This document shows, piece by piece, positions 33,689 through 43,348 of a stretch of 64,000 nt of DNA. The stretch's first letter is position 1. Each line of letters starts with the position of its first letter. Origin of the DNA: Leptospira noguchii serovar Panama str. CZ214 (GTDB lineage Bacteria; Spirochaetota; Leptospiria; Leptospirales; Leptospiraceae); NCBI RefSeq assembly GCF_000306255.2, contig NZ_AKWY02000031.1, forward strand, positions 1 through 64,000, written 5' to 3'. Under the pieces are notes generated by a model. The model was not told where the DNA came from and searched no databases. It saw nothing but the letters and a program-made list of their open reading frames with translations. Position numbers and translations under genes: made by a program.

Positions 33689-34864
33689 TCAGAATTTAGC
33701 TTTTGTTTGGAAGTCATAAATTACTTCTTGAACATCAGCTTGATTGATCTTTTTGATTCCTTGTTCTGTATGAACGATCATTGTTGATCCTTGTTGATCT
33801 ACAATAGCACCGATCATAGAAGATCCATCCATCATAATAATCTTTTCGATTCTTTCGTAATAGTTTACGATATCTTTGCTGGACTTCAGTTCTTTGGGAG
33901 CAGAGATCAATACTTGTTTGAATTTCTTAGCCTCTTCTTCTTGACGAGCTGCTACTTCACTTTCTAATTTTTTTCTCTCAGCTTCTAAGGCGGCGGCTTT
34001 TTGTTCGTCAACTTTTCCTGAAGATTCTTCATTCAGTCGAACCATCTTTTCCGTAGTATCCTTATCTACGGTTACAATCGTACGAATTTCTTCTTCTTCC
34101 TTCTTAGAAATCCCAGAATTATCCAATTTTTTCACAACGCTGGTAATGTTCTTTTCACTGATCTTAGAAGTATCTTTTACATCCAAAGATTTTTCATCCG
34201 CCTTTACTACGGAAGCTTGGTTTTTCTCCAAAACGATCTCTGAAGAAGCAACGGTTTGCTGGATCTTTTTCAGTTCGTCATTCTTTGCAATTTCTTCATC
34301 GCTCAATCCTTCTAAAACCACAACACGTGGAGCCACTGCCACTGCTCCGTCTAAAACTTTCACAACTGCTTTGTCTGATTTAGATCTGTCTACGATAAAG
34401 GAAGTTCCCCTCACACCAGCGATGGCAGTTGGAGTAACCACCGAAAACTGATCTTCTTTCGAAGCCTTGTTAACTTTTGCAAAAACTTTTCCAGAAACAA
34501 GTGCAAGTCTTGTATCTGAATTGCCGTGGGAATTGATGGAAAGCGCGTCAAAGTCGATAACCGAATTTTCGGAAATTCGAATTGCAGATCCATCCGCAAA
34601 TTGGATGTCAATTTTAGACTTTTGTTTTGTACTAACTTTATCCCCAGTTTTTAAACTCGCGCCTAAAGCAGCTTTTTCTTCGGTTAAATCCGCGTGAAGA
34701 ATTTTAGCTTCTCCTACGCTGAATACAACAACGGCGGAAGGACTATTTCCTTTACTAGTAGCAGCTGCCTTGGAACTTTCGGTAGGTTTCTTACAAGCGT
34801 TAAACACGAGAAAACTAGTGGTCAATACGCTTGAGAAAACGATTAAGAACTTCTTCATACCCAT
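33689..34864 (-). CDS. FecR-domain lipoprotein, LipL45-like
   Basis: A 391-residue lipoprotein: signal peptide, lipobox VFNAC (Cys24). A FecR-type beta domain spans about residues 50-165 (GDKVSTKQKSKIDIQFADGS, then TPTAIAGVRGTSFIVDRS). A long acidic/lysine-rich coiled region with EAERKKLESEVAARQEEEAK occupies about 285-320, and the C-terminal domain ends in a strand-rich GSSMIGAIVDQQGSTMIVHT segment. This layout matches the leptospiral LipL45 group. In classical systems FecR domains signal to FecI sigma factors, but no sigma or TonB receptor gene is nearby, so a structural or sensory envelope role is more likely. AAGGAAAA ribosome site upstream. Confidence 0.8.
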   Translation of the reverse strand: MGMKKFLIVFSSVLTTSFLVFNACKKPTESSKAAATSKGNSPSAVVVFSVGEAKILHADLTEEKAALGASLKTGDKVSTKQKSKIDIQFADGSAIRISENSVIDFDALSINSHGNSDTRLALVSGKVFAKVNKASKEDQFSVVTPTAIAGVRGTSFIVDRSKSDKAVVKVLDGAVAVAPRVVVLEGLSDEEIAKNDELKKIQQTVASSEIVLEKNQASVVKADEKSLDVKDTSKISEKNITSVVKKLDNSGISKKEEEEIRTIVTVDKDTTEKMVRLNEESSGKVDEQKAAALEAERKKLESEVAARQEEEAKKFKQVLISAPKELKSSKDIVNYYERIEKIIMMDGSSMIGAIVDQQGSTMIVHTEQGIKKINQADVQEVIYDFQTKAKF

Positions 34865-34957
34865 TTTCCTTAAGATTGGATTGATAACAGAACTGCGGTG
34901 GGGCAGCCTCTATCTATTGTTTCTCAACAAGCAATAGAATCATTTTTCGCAAATCTT

Positions 34958-36127
34958 TCAATTTTTTTTTATTATACGAAAGATATTTCCTGAACCAAAG
35001 TCGGTAAAATATACCTCTCCGGATATATCTTGACCAAAAGTACTGATTTGAAACGGAATCTGCATAACCAATTCATTAGAAATTTTTTTACCGTTTTTTT
35101 GTTTTAAAGCCCAGATTTTACCGGTTACAAAATCTCCGTATAGATAGAAACCTACAAGTTTTGGTATTTCCTTTCCTCTGTACACATAACCACCCGTAAT
35201 CGATTGACCTTCCTCTCTAGAATATTCATGAATTGGATCGATTAAAGAATTTTCTATACAATCTGGGTTGTTTTTAAAACAATGAAACCCTTCTCGAATG
35301 TTCCAACCATAATTACCTCCCTTTTGAATCAGATCGATTTCTTCAAATTCGTTTTGTCCTACATCGGCTAAATACAGTTCACCGGTAAGTTTATCGAAAG
35401 AAAATCTCCAAGGATTTCGAAAACCATAACTCCAAATTTCGGGTAAAAAACCGGGACGATGTACAAATGGATTGTCCTCCGGAACTTTATAAGCAGCTCC
35501 TGAGTCGTGTGGATTAGGAAGAATTCGTAATAATTTACCTAAAAATGTACCTGGATTTTGTCCGTTTTTATACGGATCGTTTGCCCCTCCTCCGTCTCCA
35601 AAACCTACGTACAGTTTTCGATCTGGACCAAACGCGAGTTGTCCTCCGTTATGATTCGAATAGGGTTGTTCCAACTTTAATATTATTCTTTTTGAATGTT
35701 CAATTTTTTGAACTAAATGATCTTTCCATTCAAATTCTAAAATTTTAGAATAATCTTTACCTCCTTCTTTTACGATTACATTTACAAAAAACTTAGAATC
35801 CGTTTGAAAATCCGGAGAAAACGCAAGACCTAAAAGTCCTTCTTCAGAACGAGTTTCTATCTGGCCCGTAAAATCGGCTCTAAGAGTTTTGATCTTTGTA
35901 GTTAAATCAATCTCTATCAACTTTCCTCTTTTTTCCAAAACGATCATTCGTTTTGAATCTCCCGGAAAAAATTGGATATCCGTTGGTTCCTGAAATCCAT
36001 CTGCAACCAGAACGTATCCGATTTTCGTTTTTACGATATTTCCTTTAAATTGTTTATTCTTTGCGATCAATGAAGAATCAAACGTAAAAATAGAAACAAC
36101 CCAGAATAAAAGAATCGTTAAAAACAT
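34958..36127 (-). CDS. PQQ-dependent sugar dehydrogenase-like protein (soluble GDH fold)
   Basis: A secreted six-bladed beta-propeller of the glucose/sorbosone dehydrogenase family. Visible: EGLLGLAFSPDF, YSNHNGGQLAFGPDRKLYVG, FGDGGGANDPYKNGQNPGTF, EIWSYGFRNPWRFSFD and YLADVGQNEFEEID, which are the calcium/PQQ-site regions of Asd/sGDH proteins. The frame is open to 36298, but M58 (36127) begins a proper signal peptide (MFLTILLFWVVSIFTF), so I place the start there, giving 389 residues. Whether PQQ is made by this organism is not shown in the window. Substrate unknown. Confidence 0.85.
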   Translation of the reverse strand: MFLTILLFWVVSIFTFDSSLIAKNKQFKGNIVKTKIGYVLVADGFQEPTDIQFFPGDSKRMIVLEKRGKLIEIDLTTKIKTLRADFTGQIETRSEEGLLGLAFSPDFQTDSKFFVNVIVKEGGKDYSKILEFEWKDHLVQKIEHSKRIILKLEQPYSNHNGGQLAFGPDRKLYVGFGDGGGANDPYKNGQNPGTFLGKLLRILPNPHDSGAAYKVPEDNPFVHRPGFLPEIWSYGFRNPWRFSFDKLTGELYLADVGQNEFEEIDLIQKGGNYGWNIREGFHCFKNNPDCIENSLIDPIHEYSREEGQSITGGYVYRGKEIPKLVGFYLYGDFVTGKIWALKQKNGKKISNELVMQIPFQISTFGQDISGEVYFTDFGSGNIFRIIKKN

Positions 36128-36298
36128 TTTGAAACAGAAACCCAATCGGATAAAACGAGTTATAAAATTTTCAAGATTGTAAAAAAATTTAAACAGTAAC
36201 GACAACAAGATCGATCGGAACTTCCATTTTGAGAGAAAAAATTTAGAAGAATCAATTCTAAAAAAATCAGAAAGAAAAGAATCACCCATCTGAAACAT

Positions 36299-36831
36299 GA
36301 TATTGATTCGCGTATTTTTCTACAAATGAGTCAATTTGAATTTAGAAAATTAGTCTTCATTTCGCGGGTTTTAAAGTTTTAATAAAAAGTGTGAATGTGA
36401 GCTTTCACAGAAACCGTTATATCGAAGGATCTATAATTTTTTAGCATTCTTTTATTATTATCACGAGCCTACGTTTAAATTATAAATTTGTGAGAGCTCC
36501 TAAAAATTAAGTCGCATCATAAATTTTTAAATTTATTTTTTGTGGTTCGAGCCGGGGAGTTACATTTATTTCTTACGGAAAAATCAGGTTTTTTATAAAA
36601 CAAATCTCTTACGCCCTTGCTCGCGTTATATCATAGGAATTCATCTAAATGATTGCCTTTTGAAGAAAACCCACAACTCACCACTAAATATAGTAGTCAA
36701 AATATCCAGTTTTGCTCAAACGAAATAGACATGTGGAAACGGTTCAGAACTATACAACAAAAATACCTAATCTTTTATTCTAAAATGGTTTTTGGGATAA
36801 AAGCTGAAAACGCTTAATTTTATAGAGATCA
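36299..36831. repeat. Intergenic region with an inverted copy of the dispersed repeat
   Basis: On the reverse strand, 36535-36466 reads as the GACTTAATTT-[T/G]TRGGAGCTC-TCACAAATT type core, matching the plus-strand copies at 39560-39590 in sequence and in the GTAGG(C/T)TC flank. The rest is AT-rich. A 62-residue frame at 36540-36728 has no homology I recognise and is not called. Confidence 0.5.
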
Positions 36832-38205
36832 GTGATAAAGCTCCTAAAAAACTGCGTGTCATTTCAGTATCTTCAGGGAAAATGTCGAATCGAGATGGAA
36901 GTTACAAATTCAGTTCGCCAAGTTTCTACTATTTCGCTTTTAGAAGAAATGGAAAAAAAATATAAATCCATTCCGATCGAAGCAATTGTTAAACAAGATA
37001 TTCTTAGACAAGGAATTCATTTTCTCAAAGAAGTTTTTGAAATAACCGATCCTTATAAAACCAAAGATTATTTTATATTCTCTTTTGATCATATTCCTCT
37101 TTCCGAACTGGGAGAAGTAAAAGCTCCCGAAGAGATCAAAGTTTCTGGTGGTCATTTTGATCTGCTTCCTACAGTCATCTCAACTCGGAATAATCTAAAT
37201 TCTCCTTACAAAGTAAAAAAATCTTCAGATGGCAAACCGGCTCTTTATCTTGGAGAAACTTTTTTAGGAGATTTGGAATTTCCTCCTCTTCCTGCTTGGT
37301 ATCGTCATAAAACTAAAAACGGAAAAATCCCGGGAGAAATTGCACCTGTAATCGAATGGGGTTATTTAATTTATCTTACGGTTTTTAGAAACTGTCAGTA
37401 TTTTGGTAAGGAAGAAGAATGTGCTTACTGTGACATTAATCATAACTATCGTCAGCAAAAAAATGCCGGGCGCCCTTATACAGGTGTTAAAGATATAGAA
37501 GATATTTTAGAAGTTTTATCTTGGATTGATTCGGAAGATGATACAGCAAAAGTTTATACAATTACCGGTGGAAGTGTGATTACTTCCTTAAAGAAAAAAA
37601 ATGAAATTGATTTTTATCTAGATTATGCACAAGCGATCGAATCTAAATTTCCGGGCAGATGGATGGGTAAAATTGTTTCTCAAGCTTGGGAAATAGAAGA
37701 CTGTAAAAAATTTAAAGATGCAGGAATCCAAGTCTATCATCCTAACTACGAAGTTTGGGACAAAAATTTATTTCAAAAGATATGTCCTGGTAAGGAAGCT
37801 TATATTGGAAGAGACAATTGGATTCGCAGAGTTGTAGATTCTGCAGAAGTGTTTGGTCCTTCTTACGTGATTCCAAACTTTGTAGGTGGAGTAGAACTTT
37901 CTAAACCGTATGGATTTTCAACTGTTGCGGAGGCAATCACCTCTACAGGCGAAGGTTTGGATTTTTTTATGTCCAAAGGTATCATGCCTCGATTTACAGC
38001 TTGGTGCCCCGAACCATATACAACGTTAGGAACACAAGCAGGCCCTCCTTTAGAATATTTTTGCGAACTTTTGACCGTATGGAAGACTACATTCGAAAAA
38101 TATAATTTACCAGTTCCTCCAGGTTACGGCGAACCAGGTCCCGGAAAAGCGGTATTTTCCGTTTCTGCTTTTATGGACGTAATCGGCTATCCAGGTAGAA
38201 ATTAA
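36832..38205 (+). CDS. Radical SAM-like protein with atypical CX8CX2C cluster motif
   Basis: A 457-residue protein (GTG start; an ATG at 36895 would remove 21 residues). The candidate Fe-S motif is C188-X8-C197-X2-C200 in RNCQYFGKEEECAYCDINHN, in place of the usual CX3CX2C. Downstream features fit a TIM-barrel radical SAM core: VYTITGGSVITSLKKKNEID (GGE-like strand), GRWMGKIVSQAWEIEDC, and VIPNFVGGVELSKPYGFSTV. The 180-residue N-terminal part contains YLGETFLGDLEFPPLPAWY and is unassigned. The reaction is unknown. It has no cotranscribed neighbour. Confidence 0.7.
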   Translation: MIKLLKNCVSFQYLQGKCRIEMEVTNSVRQVSTISLLEEMEKKYKSIPIEAIVKQDILRQGIHFLKEVFEITDPYKTKDYFIFSFDHIPLSELGEVKAPEEIKVSGGHFDLLPTVISTRNNLNSPYKVKKSSDGKPALYLGETFLGDLEFPPLPAWYRHKTKNGKIPGEIAPVIEWGYLIYLTVFRNCQYFGKEEECAYCDINHNYRQQKNAGRPYTGVKDIEDILEVLSWIDSEDDTAKVYTITGGSVITSLKKKNEIDFYLDYAQAIESKFPGRWMGKIVSQAWEIEDCKKFKDAGIQVYHPNYEVWDKNLFQKICPGKEAYIGRDNWIRRVVDSAEVFGPSYVIPNFVGGVELSKPYGFSTVAEAITSTGEGLDFFMSKGIMPRFTAWCPEPYTTLGTQAGPPLEYFCELLTVWKTTFEKYNLPVPPGYGEPGPGKAVFSVSAFMDVIGYPGRN

Positions 38206-38341
38206 AAACATACGAGCCTGTTCCAAATTTAAGATTAGATCCTAGAACAAATCCTAAACTCAAAAGCATTCATAAATTTGAATATTCTATATCGGCTTTA
38301 TCTACTAAGAACGGATTTTTAAAATTTTCTGAATCTTTTTT

Positions 38342-39439
38342 ATGCCTGATTTACTCAAAGATTTATATTCAAAAAATGTGTTAGAAAGAATTGCAATTTC
38401 TTTTTCACAAGAAATTCCTTCCGTTTCCGAAAGGGAATGGATTCAAAAATTTAAACAAAACGATTGGAAACAACTCGAACTAAAACAAAGGATTCGAAGA
38501 ATCGGAGAAGTTTTAGCGGAAGTATTACCGAAACCATTTTCCAAAAGTCTTCTTAAAATTACGGATTCTCTTGAAAAGTCTTTTGAGGGAAAGGAAGTTT
38601 TTCTTACAATTTTTTTGGGGGACGTAGTTGAAATACTTGGGATCGATTACCCCAAAGAATCAATGCAAGTAATAGAAAGAATTACGAAATTAGTCTCTTG
38701 CGAATTTTCGATTCGTCCTTTTTTAATCCGACATCCAGAACTCACTTGGAAACAAATGTTGGAGTGGTCCTCTCATGAACATCCGGGCGTTCGTAGATTG
38801 TCCTCAGAAGGAAGTAGACCAAGACTACCCTGGGGAATGGGAATTCCAGGTTTAAAACAAACTCCTGAAAAAACATTTCCGATATTGGAGAACTTAAAAG
38901 ACGACAAAGATGAAGTTGTGCGAAGAAGTGTAGCAAATCATTTAAACGATATTTCTAAAGATCATCCAGATTTAGTTTTAAAAATCGCACAAAGATGGAT
39001 AGGATTTTCGAAAGAAAGAGATTTACTTTTAAAACACGCGTTACGCGGTCTTTTAAAATCTGGAAATTCAAAAGCCCTTGCAATTTTTGAATTTAATTCC
39101 GACGTAAAAGTAAAAATTTCAAATCTAAAATTAAAATCTAAAATTGTCAAAATCGGAAAAGACCTTTCTTTCAGTTTTACTGTCCGATCAGAACAATCAA
39201 AACAAATCCGTCTTAGGATCGAATATAAAATTCAATACGCAAAAATTTCCGGAAAAACTTCCAAAAAAGTTTTTCAAATAGAAGAACGACTTTTTCAACC
39301 TAACGAATCCGCTTCTTATCAAAAAAAACAATCGTTTAAACAAATGACAACTAGAGTTCACATTCCTGGAAAGCACGTTTTGGAAATACATATCAACGGA
39401 GTTGCTAAATCTAAAATCGATTTTCAGGTAATTGCTTAA
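38342..39439 (+). CDS. DNA alkylation repair-type HEAT-repeat protein (AlkD-like)
   Basis: A 365-residue protein. Its central part matches the AlkC/AlkD superfamily: HEHPGVRRLSSEGSRPRLPW, DDKDEVVRRSVANHLNDISK and DHPDLVLKIAQRW. These HEAT repeats hold DNA in AlkD glycosylases that remove 3-methyladenine and 7-methylguanine. The last 100 residues form a lysine-rich beta domain (FSFTVRSEQSKQIRLRIEYK) seen in the longer members of the family. Glycosylase activity is inferred. Stand-alone gene, followed by repeats. Confidence 0.85.
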   Translation: MPDLLKDLYSKNVLERIAISFSQEIPSVSEREWIQKFKQNDWKQLELKQRIRRIGEVLAEVLPKPFSKSLLKITDSLEKSFEGKEVFLTIFLGDVVEILGIDYPKESMQVIERITKLVSCEFSIRPFLIRHPELTWKQMLEWSSHEHPGVRRLSSEGSRPRLPWGMGIPGLKQTPEKTFPILENLKDDKDEVVRRSVANHLNDISKDHPDLVLKIAQRWIGFSKERDLLLKHALRGLLKSGNSKALAIFEFNSDVKVKISNLKLKSKIVKIGKDLSFSFTVRSEQSKQIRLRIEYKIQYAKISGKTSKKVFQIEERLFQPNESASYQKKQSFKQMTTRVHIPGKHVLEIHINGVAKSKIDFQVIA

Positions 39440-40113
39440 TATAGTTAACGTGAGTTTGGTGTAAGGAATTTATTTTTCTGAAAAAGTTGGATTTGGATTT
39501 TATAGATCAATTCCTAAAATGTGGAAACTCATACAAAAAATAAATGTTTTAAAATTTATAATGTGACTTAATTTGTGGGAACTATCACAAATTGCAATTT
39601 TACGAACTAATTCTAAAATTGCAGAATTTCACATTTTTGAAAAACCCTTTCTCATTTTCTCCATGAACCTACGTTAGTTAAATGTAAGAAAATGAGAAAA
39701 GACTTAACTAAAGAAAATAGTTCAAAGGAATCGGAATAAATTTAAAAATGAGATCTACAGTAACGACTGCAAATTTACTTTCAAATTTAAGAATAAAAGA
39801 ATTTTCTAAACATTAGAATTATTGAAAATTCATTCTCCATCTGTTTCATGGAAACAGCCGACTAAAAAAGTTTTGTTAATTTGAATTTTTCAACAACTCT
39901 ATTAAAAATAAAAAATCTCACATTTTTTATTTAGACTTGTACCAAAATCTCAAAGAATTTTACGCGATTATTCTTTAAAAATTTTTAATAAAATGCAGTA
40001 GTTCCTACAAATTAAATCGCATTTGGCAATTTGCGAACTTTAAGCAGTTCTAATGTTATTCAATTTTCGTAGCAGTTCCCACATTGGATGGTCTTGCTCT
40101 TAGATGAAGAAAA
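39440..40113. repeat. Repeat-rich intergenic region with long copy of the GTGGGAACT element
   Basis: About 39472-39690 aligns with 9805-10020 throughout: AAAAAGTTGGA, GATCAATTCCT, GTGGAAACTCATACAAAAA (39521), AATGTGACTTAATTTGTGGG (from 39560), then TTTTACGAACTAATTCTAAA. Further inverted cores lie at 39998-40009 (AGTAGTTCCTAC) and 40071-40085 (AGCAGTTCCCACATT), the latter next to the AIM24 cluster. No gene is supported. Confidence 0.75.
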
Positions 40114-40797
40114 TCAATCAGAAGAAGAGGACTTTTCCACTCTTCTCCATTGATTGGCCCAAGCCACAAATGAATTTTGATTTCTAGATTGAATGTATAA
40201 TTTGCCACTTCCGGAAAACACCGCTACTAAACCTTCTCCACTGAGAAAAAGAGACTTTAGTCCTCCTACTTTTTGAATCGTATAATCCAAAGTTCCTTCA
40301 AACCCTACAATATGTCCGGTGTCCACTACATACTGTCCGTTTACGTCGATTGTATGAATTGCGCCAAAACTTGAAAAAAACAAATCCCCAGCTCCGCTAA
40401 CTTTTAAAAAGAACAGACCTTCCCCGGAAAAAAAACCTTTAAATCCTCCCCATTTGCTATCAATTGAAAGAGACTCGGAACCAGCTACGTAGGCTCCTCG
40501 GCTCAGGATCAGATCTTCTCCGTTCATTTTGCGGTATTCAATATCTCCTTGAGTTGAACTTGTCAAAAAAAGGGTTCCGGTTCCACCTTCCGATTTAAAC
40601 GTATTTTGAAAAAAAGATTCACCACCCAATAACGCTCGTTTTGCGGAAGCAAAAATTCCACCTTCCGCTTTTGTAACCATTTTGACAGTGGGGCTCATTG
40701 CAACCATCGCACCTGATTCAGCGCGTATTGATTCTCCGTCATTCAACTGAACTTGAATGATAGGAAAATCAGGTTTTAATAATATTTCGTGTTTCAA
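40114..40797 (-). CDS. AIM24/TIGR00266 family protein (third of three)
   Basis: A 227-residue protein with the AIM24-like beta fold: LNDGESIRAESGAMVAMSPT, GGESFFQNTFKSEGGTGTLFL, VDTGHIVGFEGTLDY and GGLKSLFLSGEGLVAVFSGSG. Residues are Gly/Ser rich with alternating strands, without signal or membrane segment. Last of three paralogues (13 bp after the previous one). Bacterial members are of unknown function; the yeast relative AIM24 is linked to inner mitochondrial membrane organisation. The C-terminus carries an extra WANQWRRVEKSSSSD tail. Confidence 0.85.
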   Translation of the reverse strand: MKHEILLKPDFPIIQVQLNDGESIRAESGAMVAMSPTVKMVTKAEGGIFASAKRALLGGESFFQNTFKSEGGTGTLFLTSSTQGDIEYRKMNGEDLILSRGAYVAGSESLSIDSKWGGFKGFFSGEGLFFLKVSGAGDLFFSSFGAIHTIDVNGQYVVDTGHIVGFEGTLDYTIQKVGGLKSLFLSGEGLVAVFSGSGKLYIQSRNQNSFVAWANQWRRVEKSSSSD

Positions 40798-40809
40798 GAT
40801 TTTTCTCCC

Positions 40810-41484
40810 TTATCTTTTGATCGGAGGTAATTGATTTCTAAACCAACTTCCCAAAGAAGGAACGTTTCTAGACTGAATCCAAACCTTTCCTTTTCCTTTA
40901 AAACGCGCCACAAATCCCTCCCCACCTAAAAAGAAAGACTTCCAACCGCCAAACTTAGTCATCTCGTAATTTAAACCTTCTTCGAAGGCTACGATATGTC
41001 CGGTGTCTACGATCATTTCTCCATCTATATTCAACAAATCGATTCCGCCATAACTCGAAATTAAAAGAAGACCGTTTCCGGAAAGTCGAAGAAAAAATAA
41101 AGATTCTCCGCTGATAAACCCTTTGAGTCCTTGGAACTTTGTATCCATTTCAATGTTCGGCGAAGATGCAAGAAAAGAACTGGATTGAACATAAACCGTT
41201 CCGGACAATTCAATTCTTTCCACGTCGCCCGGAAGAGTTGGTGCGAGTAATACTTCTCCACTTCCTGAAGAAGCAGTAAAAGTATTCATCCAAAAAGATT
41301 CCCCACCTAAAAAAGCCGTTTTTAAACTTTTAAAAAAACCACCTTGTTGTGCCTTATGAGTTTGAATCGTAATTCCGGAACTCATAGACATCATCGAACC
41401 GGATTCCGCTTTGATGGATTCTCCTCCATTTAAAAGAACCTTTGCAAAACTATAGGACGGTTTACTAATAATTTCAATATTCAT
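40810..41484 (-). CDS. AIM24/TIGR00266 family protein (second of three)
   Basis: A 224-residue paralogue: LNGGESIKAESGSMMSMSSG, LGGESFWMNTFTASSGSGEV, VDTGHIVAFEEGLNYEMTKF and GGWKSFFLGGEGFVARFKGK. It lies 14 bp after the first paralogue and 12 bp before the third, forming a compact tandem operon. All three share the FLGGESFxxN and VDTGHIVxFE cores, indicating duplication of one ancestral gene. Function unknown; the three may form a mixed ring or sheet assembly. Confidence 0.85.
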   Translation of the reverse strand: MNIEIISKPSYSFAKVLLNGGESIKAESGSMMSMSSGITIQTHKAQQGGFFKSLKTAFLGGESFWMNTFTASSGSGEVLLAPTLPGDVERIELSGTVYVQSSSFLASSPNIEMDTKFQGLKGFISGESLFFLRLSGNGLLLISSYGGIDLLNIDGEMIVDTGHIVAFEEGLNYEMTKFGGWKSFFLGGEGFVARFKGKGKVWIQSRNVPSLGSWFRNQLPPIKR

Positions 41485-41498
41485 AATATTCCTTTTTA

Positions 41499-42172
<674 letters not shown>

Positions 42173-42246
42173 TAATGTAAATAAATTAAGTTAAACGTCA
42201 ATCGAAAAGTACTTTTAGAACAAATCCATATTGTTAAGTTTAGAAT

Positions 42247-42915
42247 ATGACTCAAAGAAACGTTTTAATTACTGGCTCTAATCGAGGAATTGGTTTGGAA
42301 CTTACTAAACAATTTCTTTCTCAAGGAGATCAAGTTTTTGCTTTGTGTAGAAAATCTTCCTCTGATCTAATCCACTTAAAACCGACACGCATCATCGAAG
42401 GTATGGACGTTTTAAATTCCAACTCGATCCAGGATTTACCTTCTAAACTTTTAGATACAAAGATAGATATACTTATAAATAATGCAGGAATATTAATCCC
42501 GGACAACTTACAAAGCTTAGACGAAGAAAACGTTTTCACTCAATTTTTAGTAAACGCTTTAGGACCTCTGAAAGTAGTCAAAGTTTTGCTTTCTTCTTTG
42601 AAACAAAATGCAAAGTTAATTTTCTTAACGAGTAGAATGGGTTCGATTGCAGACAATAGCTCCGGATCTTATTATGGATACCGTGCTTCCAAAGCAGCAC
42701 TGAACGCAATCGCAGTCAGTTTAGCTAAAGATTTAAGTCCTCGAGGAATTTCGATTGGAATCTTTCATCCTGGAATGGTGGCCACTCGGATGAGCGGCGA
42801 ACAAGGAATCTCTACAACCGAAAGCGTTGAAGGTTTAATCAAACGAATTGAATCCTTGAACTTGCACAACTCAGGAAAGTTTTTTCATCAGAATGGAGAA
42901 GAACTTCCTTGGTAA
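42247..42915 (+). CDS. Short-chain dehydrogenase/reductase
   Basis: A 222-residue SDR (NAD(P)-dependent oxidoreductase). Visible: the cofactor loop TGSNRGIGLEL (residues 8-18), INNAGIL, LTSRMGSIAD with the catalytic Ser region, and YGYRASKAALN with the Tyr-x3-Lys pair. The ...GIFHPGMVATRMSG stretch follows as in classical SDRs. Substrate unknown. Divergent from the AIM24 array; a dispersed-repeat core begins right after the stop codon (42918). Confidence 0.88.
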   Translation: MTQRNVLITGSNRGIGLELTKQFLSQGDQVFALCRKSSSDLIHLKPTRIIEGMDVLNSNSIQDLPSKLLDTKIDILINNAGILIPDNLQSLDEENVFTQFLVNALGPLKVVKVLLSSLKQNAKLIFLTSRMGSIADNSSGSYYGYRASKAALNAIAVSLAKDLSPRGISIGIFHPGMVATRMSGEQGISTTESVEGLIKRIESLNLHNSGKFFHQNGEELPW

Positions 42916-43348
42916 AATGGGAAACTCTCACAATTTCAAGATTTTACAGATTCATTTCTGAAAATGTGGGAACTCACAATTTGAGGTTTATACTTTGGAA
43001 GAATAATTTCTATCTTTAAAAACCCATAAACTTATTTAAATCTCGGTTTAGTTTGATAAAATCCAGATCAATGCAATGAGACTATAACCTGTGGCCCTTG
43101 AGCTACACAGTTGTAAAAATGAGACAGAATAAAATAGATGGGACCTGAATTATGTCTGATTGGGCCCAAATCAATGAGTAGAAACACCTAAAAAAACCAA
43201 TTTTCATAGATCGTTTGGCATAGAGTTTGCTTAATAGTAAATTGAGAGTTTCGATTTTCTCTCTAAAAACAGGGTTAAAAACGAACTTCGAATCCTAAAT
43301 AGGCCGTCTTTTAGATGGAACATTATTGGAAATCGAGAATTTAAAACT
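42916..43348. other. Region upstream of lpxC: dispersed repeat cores and a possible promoter
   Basis: 433 bp. Repeat cores lie at about 42918 (TGGGAAACTCTCACAA) and 42965 (GTGGGAACTCACAA). The region from 43000 to 43348 holds the lpxC promoter candidate at 43215-43243 and a leader of about 100 bases. No gene is supported. Confidence 0.5.
43215..43243 (+). promoter_or_regulatory. Candidate sigma-70 promoter for lpxC
   Basis: TTGGCA (43215-43220), a 17-base spacer and TAAATT (43238-43243). Both boxes are 4 or more matches to consensus, at the right spacing, about 105 bp before the lpxC ATG. The long leader leaves room for regulation, but none was recognised. Confidence 0.4.

Noticed and set aside
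36540..36728. 62-residue ORF and a tRNA-like GGTTCGAGCC
   Set aside because: The ORF has no protein-like conservation visible. The T-arm-like string has no pairing stem, no anticodon arm and no acceptor stem around it.
43079..43130. Possible tRNA or small RNA near CCTGTGGCCCTTGAGC
   Set aside because: No cloverleaf could be formed; the local GC-rich patch is short and lacks a terminator.
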